From an uncultured Flavobacteriales bacterium (GTDB lineage Bacteria; Bacteroidota; Bacteroidia; Flavobacteriales; UBA1820), in the NCBI GenBank assembly GCA_938023515.1, contig CALJDR010000011.1, forward strand, positions 1-24,039: a stretch of 24,039 nucleotides of DNA, in the 5' to 3' direction. Shown here piece by piece: positions 13,762 to 19,803 of this stretch; the first letter of the stretch is position 1, and each line of letters opens with the position of its first letter. Both the position numbers and the translations under genes were made by a program. Under the pieces are notes generated by a model. That model did not search any database, had not been told where the DNA came from, and saw only the letters and a list, made by a program, of their open reading frames with translations.

Positions 13762-14270
13762 AGATAGAATTGGTGCGGATGGAACCCTCGCAGGCCCCGG
13801 AGATCGCCCGCCTGCTGAACGACCGCCGGGTGTGGAATACCCTGTCGGACATCGTTCCGTTCCCGTATTCCCAACAGGATGCGCTGGATTTTATTTCGCT
13901 CGTGCGGGCGGAAGGATCTTCGCTGAAGAGTTTTACGGTGCGGGTCGATGGACGCGTCGCCGGTATCGTAGGCTATGAATGTGGGAAACTGAACAAAGAC
14001 CATGTGGCGGTGATCGGTTACTGGTATGGGCAGGAGTTCTGGGGGCGCGGGATCGCGACCCGGGCCTTGGAACAATTGCTGGAGATCGCAAAAGCCGACC
14101 CTCAAGTGAAGAGGATCGAGGCCACGGCGTTCGCATTCAATACTGCCTCGCGCCGGGTGCTCGAAAAATGCGGATTCGTACTGGAAGCGACGCTGAAAAA
14201 TGCCCTGTCCAAAGATGGGGTGGTGTTCGACGAGGCGGTGTATTATCTGCCGATATCACCCCGGGGGTGA
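13758..14270 (+). CDS. GNAT N-acetyltransferase (RimJ/RimL-like) within the aromatic operon
   Basis: 170-residue acetyltransferase of the GCN5-related family. The acetyl-CoA-binding motif A is seen as GQEFWGRGIATRALEQLL, followed by IEATAFAFNTASRRVLEKCGFVLEATLKNAL, the usual C-terminal signature of RimJ/RimL-type enzymes. These acetylate protein N-termini, amino groups or small molecules; the substrate cannot be told from sequence. It is joined to tyrA by a four-base ATGA overlap and so is very likely co-expressed with the Phe/Tyr enzymes, followed by the repeat element and then DAHP synthase. A link to aromatic metabolism is inference from position only. Confidence 0.88.
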   Translation: MKIELVRMEPSQAPEIARLLNDRRVWNTLSDIVPFPYSQQDALDFISLVRAEGSSLKSFTVRVDGRVAGIVGYECGKLNKDHVAVIGYWYGQEFWGRGIATRALEQLLEIAKADPQVKRIEATAFAFNTASRRVLEKCGFVLEATLKNALSKDGVVFDEAVYYLPISPRG

Positions 14271-14291
14271 TAATCGACTACCGTACATGTC

Positions 14292-14432
14292 TTTATTAAC
14301 TTTCTTTTGCGGCTCCAAAAGAAAGTTACAAAGAAAACGAGCTTTTGCCCTCCGCTGACAGTTCCCTTCGCGCATGAATGCCGCTCGGGAACAGACGCTC
14401 CGGGCCGGGCGCAACAAAAGAAAGTTAATAAA
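14292..14432. repeat. 141-base element bounded by 18-base perfect inverted repeats
   Basis: TTTATTAACTTTCTTTTG at 14292-14309 is the exact reverse complement of 14415-14432. A third copy of the inner 13 bases (CAAAAGAAAGTTA, 14316-14328) forms a local hairpin with the left end around CGGCTC. The interior is GC-rich (for example CGGGCCGGGCGC). No transposase or believable gene lies inside. This resembles a miniature or REP-like interspersed element. From memory, similar CTTTCTTTTG-containing repeats occur in other Bacteroidales genomes, but no second copy lies in this window. Confidence 0.72.
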
Positions 14433-14482
14433 AATAGACAAAATAATAAACGGAACATAGAACTTTAAAATAAACGAAGAAA

Positions 14483-15568
14483 ATGGAACAATTCGACATC
14501 ATTCCCGTCAGCGAATGGGGCTTGGGCAACAACGGGCTTCCTCTGGGTATTGCGGGGCCATGCAGCGCGGAAACGCTCGAACAGGTAATGGATACGGCAC
14601 GGCAGCTCGTGCACAAAAACATACATGTGTACCGCGCAGGTATCTGGAAACCGCGCACCCGCCCCGGATGTTTCGAAGGAGTGGGGGAAGAAGGTCTCCG
14701 GTGGCTGCAGCAGGTGCGGGCGGAAACCGGCTTGAAGATAGGTACCGAAGTGGCCAATGCCGAGCATGTGAAGCTGGCTCTGAAATACGATGTGGATGTG
14801 CTGTGGATCGGCGCCCGGACGACGGCAAGCCCATTCACGATGCAGGAACTGGCGGATATTCTTCGCGATACCGACAAAGTCGTACTGGTCAAGAACCCGA
14901 TGAACCCGGACCTCGACCTCTGGCTTGGAGCCTTGGAGCGGCTCAACGTATGCGGGGTGCGCAAATTAGGCGCCATTCACCGCGGGTTCTCTTCGTATGC
15001 TAAGACCAAATACCGCAATGTGCCTCAGTGGGAGATCCCTATCGAACTGCGCCGCCGCCATCCGGAATTGCCTATCGTCTGCGACCCGTCGCATATTTCC
15101 GGTTGCCGGGAACTGGTGATGCCGGTTTCTCAGATGGCCCTGAACCTGCATTTCGACGGGCTGATGATAGAGACCCACTGCAATCCGGATGAGGCCTGGA
15201 GCGATGCCTCCCAGCAGCTTGTCCCCGAGCGGACCAAAGCGATGACCGAGGAACTTTACCTGCGCAGCGGTTCCCCGACCGGGGAAGCGGCCGTGCGTCT
15301 TTCGGCCCTGCGCCAGCAGATAGACGAGATAGACAACCAACTGATCTCCATGATGTCTACCCGTATGAAAGTGGCCCGGGAGATAGGCCAGGTGAAACAG
15401 AACAGCAATATGCCTATCCTGCAAAGTTCGCGCTGGGAGGATGTACTGAGCAAGAACGTGAACGAAGGTATGAAGCAGAACCTGTCCGAGGACTTCCTGC
15501 GCCGGGTCTTTGAGGCGGTGCATCAGGAATCCATCGAACAGCAGAACATCGTGATGAACGACAAGTGA
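14483..15568 (+). CDS. bifunctional 3-deoxy-7-phosphoheptulonate synthase / chorismate mutase
   Basis: N-terminal DAHP synthase condenses phosphoenolpyruvate and erythrose 4-phosphate, the first step of the shikimate pathway; the C-terminal domain isomerises chorismate to prephenate, the substrate of PheA and TyrA upstream. Residues 1-265 carry LGIAGPCSAET (GPCSAE at 25-30), AGIWKPRTRP, KIGTEVAN, DVLWIGARTT, LGAIHRGFSS and CDPSHISG, typical of the short type I-beta enzymes. Residues about 272-361 are an AroQ-type helical mutase (RLSALRQQIDEIDNQL, then MKVAREIGQVKQ). The same fusion is known in Porphyromonas and Prevotella, where the mutase domain also mediates prephenate feedback. It follows the repeat element and may belong to the pheA unit or have its own promoter. 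Confidence 0.95.
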   Translation: MEQFDIIPVSEWGLGNNGLPLGIAGPCSAETLEQVMDTARQLVHKNIHVYRAGIWKPRTRPGCFEGVGEEGLRWLQQVRAETGLKIGTEVANAEHVKLALKYDVDVLWIGARTTASPFTMQELADILRDTDKVVLVKNPMNPDLDLWLGALERLNVCGVRKLGAIHRGFSSYAKTKYRNVPQWEIPIELRRRHPELPIVCDPSHISGCRELVMPVSQMALNLHFDGLMIETHCNPDEAWSDASQQLVPERTKAMTEELYLRSGSPTGEAAVRLSALRQQIDEIDNQLISMMSTRMKVAREIGQVKQNSNMPILQSSRWEDVLSKNVNEGMKQNLSEDFLRRVFEAVHQESIEQQNIVMNDK

Positions 15569-15575
15569 TTTTGCC

Positions 15576-15583
15576 TACCTTTG
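15576..15583 (+). promoter_or_regulatory. Bacteroidota -7 box for the LOG-like gene
   Basis: TACCTTTG, full match to TAnnTTTG, ending 24 bases before the ATG at 15608 and starting eight bases after the DAHP synthase stop. It favours the 15608 start over any upstream one. No clear -33. Confidence 0.55.
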
Positions 15584-15607
15584 CCTCCAAGTAAAATCAA
15601 TCGGAAT

Positions 15608-16135
15608 ATGTCGACAAGAAGGAAAACGGTCAGCGTGATCGGCCCCAACCAGGGCCGGTGCAATGTGGATGTCTACCAGTTCGGGATGGAGCTCGGCCGT
15701 GAGCTCGTCCAGGCCGGGTATACGATCGTATGCGGAGGCGTACGGGGATTTATGGAGGCGGTATGCAAAGGGGCGCGTTCGGCTGAAAATTATACGTACG
15801 GATGCACAGTAGGCATACTTCCCGGGGAAACCAAGGAAGAAGCCAACGAATTCGTGGACGTGGTGATCCCTTCCGGCATGGGATGGGCACGGAACCAACT
15901 GGTCGTCAATGCAGCGGATGTGATCGTGGCTGTGGCGGGCGGGGCCGGTACCCTTTCGGAATTGGCGTATGCCTGGCAGACGGGGAAGCCCGTGGTGTGC
16001 TATACCGAATTCGAAGGATGGACCAAACGCCTGGCCGATACCCAGATAGACATCAACCGCAAAGGGCTTTTCAAACCGGCCTCGAATATAAAAGAGATAC
16101 TCTCTTTCATAAAATTCGGCGTGTGCGGGCAGTGA
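15608..16135 (+). CDS. LOG-family / TIGR00725-like nucleotide-binding protein
   Basis: 175 residues of the Rossmann-like SLOG/LOG superfamily. Visible signatures are VSVIGPNQGR at the N-terminus, GGVRGFMEAVCKGA (residues 43-56), and the PGGxGTxxE-type loop here as AGGAGTLSELAYAWQTGKP with GGxGTxxE at 111-118. LOG proteins proper hydrolyse cytokinin-type nucleoside monophosphates to free base; the TIGR00725 branch has no assigned substrate, and the arginine of the canonical motif context is not obvious here. The gene is followed at 25 bases by the phosphatase gene, probably in the same transcript. Superfamily assignment is good, reaction unknown. Confidence 0.82.
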   Translation: MSTRRKTVSVIGPNQGRCNVDVYQFGMELGRELVQAGYTIVCGGVRGFMEAVCKGARSAENYTYGCTVGILPGETKEEANEFVDVVIPSGMGWARNQLVVNAADVIVAVAGGAGTLSELAYAWQTGKPVVCYTEFEGWTKRLADTQIDINRKGLFKPASNIKEILSFIKFGVCGQ

Positions 16136-16160
16136 GGGTAGAAAATAGGGAAATACAGAT

Positions 16161-16631
16161 ATGAAAAACCGTATTCTCTTTGTTTGCCTGGGCAATATTT
16201 GCCGCTCTCCGGCTGCGGAAGGGGTGTTGCGCGCTATGGCGCAGACCCGAAGACTGAACGATGAGTTGGAAATAGATTCTGCCGGCACCTATGGCGGCCA
16301 TGCGGGCCAGCTGCCTGATCCGCGTATGCGGGCGGCCGCATTGCGGCGGGGATATCACCTGACACACCGCGCACGCCAGGTGACGCGGGCGGATTTCGGG
16401 CGTTTCGACCGGATCGTGGCAATGGATCGGTCGAATTACCAGTCGCTGTGCCGTCTGGCTCCCTCGACCGAGGCTGCCGGCCGGATAGTTCGTATGTCGG
16501 ATTTTTTTCGCCGGTACGCCGGTCAAACGGAAGTGCCGGATCCGTATTATGAGGGGGACGAAGGGTTCGAACAGGTGTTGGATATGCTGGAAGATGCGTG
16601 CTCTGTCTTGCTCGATTCTCTAAAGCGTTAG
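16161..16631 (+). CDS. low-molecular-weight protein-tyrosine phosphatase
   Basis: Dephosphorylates tyrosine residues by a cysteinyl-phosphate intermediate. The 156 residues start with the P-loop FVCLGNICRSPAAEG, giving Cys9 and Arg15 of CX5RS, and end with the general-acid loop VPDPYYEG with Asp127. EIDSAGTYGGHAG and IVAMDRSNYQSL are further family segments. Such enzymes in bacteria often act on tyrosine kinases of capsule export, but no such kinase is in the window. It closes a two-gene unit with the LOG-like gene and is convergent with pgk across about 150 bases. Confidence 0.94.
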   Translation: MKNRILFVCLGNICRSPAAEGVLRAMAQTRRLNDELEIDSAGTYGGHAGQLPDPRMRAAALRRGYHLTHRARQVTRADFGRFDRIVAMDRSNYQSLCRLAPSTEAAGRIVRMSDFFRRYAGQTEVPDPYYEGDEGFEQVLDMLEDACSVLLDSLKR

Positions 16632-16733
16632 GTCGGCGTCTTTTGACGAATAACTGTGACTGCGGACATTCTTTTTGTGTCTGCTTTTCTTTTTTCTTTC
16701 CTGCGATAAACGGTATTCCTTGGAGACAGATAT

Positions 16734-16763
16734 AAAAAAGCGAGGCCTTTAAGGCCCCGCTTT
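16734..16763 (-). terminator. terminator of pgk
   Basis: On the minus strand GCGGGGCC-TTAAA-GGCCTCGC forms an eight-pair stem (one G-T) flanked by AAA and followed by TTTTTT, 21 bases after the pgk stop. It may weakly stop plus-strand transcripts from the phosphatase gene too. Confidence 0.82.
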
Positions 16764-16784
16764 GAATATCGAAAAAGGTTTCCC

Positions 16785-17978
16785 TTAGTTCTCTTCGATA
16801 GCGGCTACGCCCGGCAATACTTTTCCTTCCAGAGATTCGAGCATGGCCCCGCCGCCGGTGGAAACGTAAGATACTTTTTCGGCATATCCGTACTGTTTAA
16901 CAGCAGCTACGGAATCGCCTCCGCCCACCAGGGTGAATGCGCCGTGACGGGTAGCTTCGGCCATAGCCTCGGCGATAGCGACGGTACCTTTGGCGAATTT
17001 CGGCATTTCGAATACACCCATCGGGCCGTTCCACAGGACAGTCTTGGATTCTTTCACCACGTCGGTAAAGAGTTTGGTGGTCTTTTCCCAGATGTCCATG
17101 GCTTCCCATCCGTCTTCGATTTCGTCGGAGGCGAATATTTTGGTGGGAGCCGTTTCCGAGAATTCCTCGGTAGCGATAGCGTCGAGCGTGAGGTATAGTT
17201 TTACGCCTCTTTCGGCTGCCTTGGCGCGGATCTCTTCCGTCGTTTCAAGGTATTCGTCCTCGTGCAGCGAACGGCCGATCTTACCGCCGCGGGCTTTGAT
17301 AAAGGTATAAGCCATACCGCCGCCCAGGATCAGGTTGTCTACCGATTCCAGCATATTGTAGATGATCGGCAGCTTGGACGATATCTTGGCGCCGCCCAGA
17401 ATGGCGGTTACAGGGTGTTCGCCGTCTTTGAGGATTTTCTTGATGGCCTCCACTTCCTTGGCCATCAAAAGGCCGAAGCATTTGTTCGGGCCCATGAATT
17501 TGGCGATGATCGTGGTGGATGCGTGTGCGCGGTGCGCCGTTCCGTAGGCGTCGTTTACATAGATATCGGCCAGCGAAGCCAGTTCCTTGGCAAATTTCTC
17601 GTCGCCTTTTTCCTCTTCGGGGTGGAAACGCAGGTTTTCGAGCAGCATCACTTCGCCCGGTTTAAGGTCGGCAGCGGCTTTCTCGGCTACAGGGCCTACG
17701 CAGTCGGATACGAATTTCACCGGAACGCCCAGCACTTCGGATACGTGGTCCACGATGTGGCGCAGGGAATATTTGTCGTTCACTTCTCCTTTCGGACGGC
17801 CCAGGTGGGACATCAGGATCACGCTACCCCCGTCGGCGAGGATCTTCTTGATGGTCGGAGCGGCAGCCTGGATACGGGTGTCGTCCGTGATGTGGAAATT
17901 CTCGTCGTAAGGCACGTTGAAATCCACGCGAACGATGGCTTTCTTGCCTTTGAAATTGAAATCGTTGACAGTTTTCAT
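16785..17978 (-). CDS. pgk: phosphoglycerate kinase
   Basis: Glycolytic and gluconeogenic enzyme interconverting 1,3-bisphosphoglycerate plus ADP and 3-phosphoglycerate plus ATP, in the cytosol. The 397 residues cover the whole family: AIVRVDFNVPYDE near the start, SHLGRPKGEVNDKYSLRH, ENLRFHPEEEKGD, YVNDAYGTAHRAHAST, AILGGAKISSKLP, LILGGGMAYTFIKA, VLWNGPMGVFEM and LVGGGDSVAAVKQYG near the end. It is transcribed alone from a -7 box lying over the rsmG stop codon and ends at a clear terminator. Codon use looks like that of a highly expressed gene. Confidence 0.97.
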   Translation of the reverse strand: MKTVNDFNFKGKKAIVRVDFNVPYDENFHITDDTRIQAAAPTIKKILADGGSVILMSHLGRPKGEVNDKYSLRHIVDHVSEVLGVPVKFVSDCVGPVAEKAAADLKPGEVMLLENLRFHPEEEKGDEKFAKELASLADIYVNDAYGTAHRAHASTTIIAKFMGPNKCFGLLMAKEVEAIKKILKDGEHPVTAILGGAKISSKLPIIYNMLESVDNLILGGGMAYTFIKARGGKIGRSLHEDEYLETTEEIRAKAAERGVKLYLTLDAIATEEFSETAPTKIFASDEIEDGWEAMDIWEKTTKLFTDVVKESKTVLWNGPMGVFEMPKFAKGTVAIAEAMAEATRHGAFTLVGGGDSVAAVKQYGYAEKVSYVSTGGGAMLESLEGKVLPGVAAIEEN

Positions 17979-18030
17979 GATATATTGATTTTTTTGTTTG
18001 TCAAACTTTTATGAAAAAACACACACCCTG

Positions 18031-18038
18031 CAAAGTTA
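18031..18038 (-). promoter_or_regulatory. Bacteroidota -7 box for pgk
   Basis: Minus-strand TAACTTTG, full match to TAnnTTTG, 52 bases before the pgk ATG; it overlaps the TAA stop of rsmG (18036-18038). The -33 region would lie within rsmG coding sequence and is not obvious. Confidence 0.52.
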
Positions 18039-18656
18039 TGAAATAGGCAGGTAAACCACGCGTTTTGTATCGAAAAATTCTTCACAAAAAAACGCGGAAA
18101 TGTCGTAAATACGAGCTTTCGGGAAAGCCTTCAGTTCGTCGTCCAGATCGCCTCCTTTCAGGTACAGGATGCCGTTGGAAAGGCTCGATCGTTTTCCGGC
18201 GGCGATTTTCCCTTTTACCCAGGGGACAAAACGATCCATCGAGGTGACGGCCCGGGAGACCACGAAATCGAATTTGCCCGGAATATCCTCTACCCGGGTA
18301 TTGAGGGCTGTAACGTTGTCCAGCAAAAGTTTTTCGGCTATATCCGCGGCCACTTTCACTTTTTTCCCGATGGAATCCGCCAGGGTAAATTGTACCTCGG
18401 GGAATAGCACGGCCAGCGGGATGCCTGGAAATCCGCCTCCTGTCCCCGCGTCAAGCACCCGGCTGCCCGGGGCGAATGTGGCCACTTTGGCGATGGCCAG
18501 GCTGTGGAGGACATGGTGCGGGTAGAAATGTTCCGTATCCTTGCGGGAGATGACGTTTATTTGGGCATTCCACTCGAGGTACAGGTCTTTCATGGCCGCG
18601 AAACGTTCTTTCTGTTCGGCTGTCAGGTCCGGGAAATAAGCCAGGAGTTCCTCCAT
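18036..18656 (-). CDS. rsmG: 16S rRNA (guanine527-N7)-methyltransferase RsmG
   Basis: Methylates N7 of G527 in 16S rRNA using AdoMet; loss of this enzyme is known to give low-level streptomycin resistance. The 206 residues have the family N-terminus (YLEWNAQINVISRKD, HHVLHSLAIA) and the AdoMet loop VLDAGTGGGFPGIP at 67-80, followed by DSIGKKVKVA and VVSRAVTSMD. It is the last gene of a three-gene unit after tamL and the GNAT-family gene, with six bases to the latter. Identification is firm. Confidence 0.95.
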   Translation of the reverse strand: MEELLAYFPDLTAEQKERFAAMKDLYLEWNAQINVISRKDTEHFYPHHVLHSLAIAKVATFAPGSRVLDAGTGGGFPGIPLAVLFPEVQFTLADSIGKKVKVAADIAEKLLLDNVTALNTRVEDIPGKFDFVVSRAVTSMDRFVPWVKGKIAAGKRSSLSNGILYLKGGDLDDELKAFPKARIYDISAFFCEEFFDTKRVVYLPIS

Positions 18657-18662
18657 GCGGGA

Positions 18663-19784
18663 TCAGTCGATTTGTTTGTGGAACGTCCAGCGCACCTTGT
18701 GCATGCGGTTCTTGTATTCTTTCCAGAAGGCTTGTACGGAGGCGTTCTGTTCCTGCTCCGGATTGGTCTCGACGTAGATGATATTATTGTCGATGAACTT
18801 CTGCATGATCTCGTCGAAGATCAGGGCAGTAACACCTTTGCGTTGCCATTCGGGCAGTACGCCGATGAGCAGCAGTTCGACCCGGTCGTTGTTTTTCAGG
18901 GCTTTGAGGATGGGGTACCAGCCGAAAGGGAGCAGGCGCCCGCCGGCTTTTTGCAGGGCGGTGCCCATATAGGGGATGGCCACCCCGAAGGCGATCATAT
19001 GCCCGTCCTTATCCTCCACACAGCTCACATAGTCCGGATTGATGATATCCATGAACTGGGCAGCATAGTATTCCTGCTGGCCGGGGGTAAGGGGTACGAA
19101 ATTCTCGAGCGTGCAGTAGGTTTGATTAAGGATGTCGAATACCTGGGGAATATATTTTTTGATGGCCGTCTTGCTGCGCAGGTCGGGGATGGACAGTTCG
19201 TTGCGATCCTTGATTAGGCTGGAGAAACGCCGTATCTTTTCGGGCACTTGTTCAGGCACCAACAGTTCTTTTTCCACCCATTTGGTGCAGTGCTCGAATT
19301 GGCAATCCAGCATATGCCGCTCGTAATACGGATAGTTATACAGGGCAGTGGTGTTGGACAGCTCCTTGAAGCCTTCGGTAAGCAGGGCCGCTTTGTCCAG
19401 GTTGCAGAAGCCGACGGGCCCTTCCATATAACTCATACCCCTGCGCTTTCCCCAGCGGTGGGCGTAGTCGAACAGCGCGCGGGTGATCTCCGGATCGTCC
19501 TCGAAATCGAGCCAGCCGAAACGGAGTTTTTGCTGGCCGAGCAGTTCGTTCTCGCGCCGGTTGACGATCAGGGCGATGCGGCCGACCACCCGGCCCTCTT
19601 TCTCGGCCAACAGCAATTGTGTGTCGCAAAAGGCCAGGGTGGGGTTGTGCTCGGGATCGAAGAGTTTCATCTCCCCGCCGATCAGCGGCGGCACCCAGTA
19701 TTTGCTTCCCTTGTACAGCCCGAAGGGGAACATGACGAACCGTTTGAGGTCTTTTTTGTCTTTTACTTCTCTGATCTCTATCAT
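18663..19784 (-). CDS. GNAT-fold acyltransferase family protein, 373 residues (YghO-like)
   Basis: Conserved cytosolic protein with GNAT-like features in both halves. N-terminus IEIREVKDKKDLKRFVMFPFGLYKGSKYWVPPL, typical of a widespread family sometimes mislabelled GTP cyclohydrolase in databases; then QLLLAEKEGRVVGRIALIVN (beta strands of a first GNAT unit) and GRRGMSYMEGPVGF-like core. The C-terminal half holds the acetyl-CoA-type motif VELLLIGVLPEWQRKGVTALIFDEIMQKF followed by YVETNPEQEQNASVQAFW. The substrate is unknown. The gene sits 19 bases after tamL and six before rsmG, so it is co-transcribed with both. Family recognition is good; no function should be assigned beyond possible acyl transfer. 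Confidence 0.8.
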   Translation of the reverse strand: MIEIREVKDKKDLKRFVMFPFGLYKGSKYWVPPLIGGEMKLFDPEHNPTLAFCDTQLLLAEKEGRVVGRIALIVNRRENELLGQQKLRFGWLDFEDDPEITRALFDYAHRWGKRRGMSYMEGPVGFCNLDKAALLTEGFKELSNTTALYNYPYYERHMLDCQFEHCTKWVEKELLVPEQVPEKIRRFSSLIKDRNELSIPDLRSKTAIKKYIPQVFDILNQTYCTLENFVPLTPGQQEYYAAQFMDIINPDYVSCVEDKDGHMIAFGVAIPYMGTALQKAGGRLLPFGWYPILKALKNNDRVELLLIGVLPEWQRKGVTALIFDEIMQKFIDNNIIYVETNPEQEQNASVQAFWKEYKNRMHKVRWTFHKQID

Positions 19785-19803
19785 TTTATCCTTTTTGTTT
19801 GCG

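Noticed and set aside
14292..14432. Invertible promoter segment
   Set aside because: The inverted repeats could recombine, but no invertase gene or promoter in the core is visible and the neighbouring genes are housekeeping.
14243..14458. A 71-residue minus-strand frame over the repeat element
   Set aside because: Its sequence is dictated by the inverted-repeat element and lacks any coding signature.
14433..14482. Second attenuator before DAHP synthase
   Set aside because: No stem followed by a T-run and no leader peptide; only AT-rich sequence is present.
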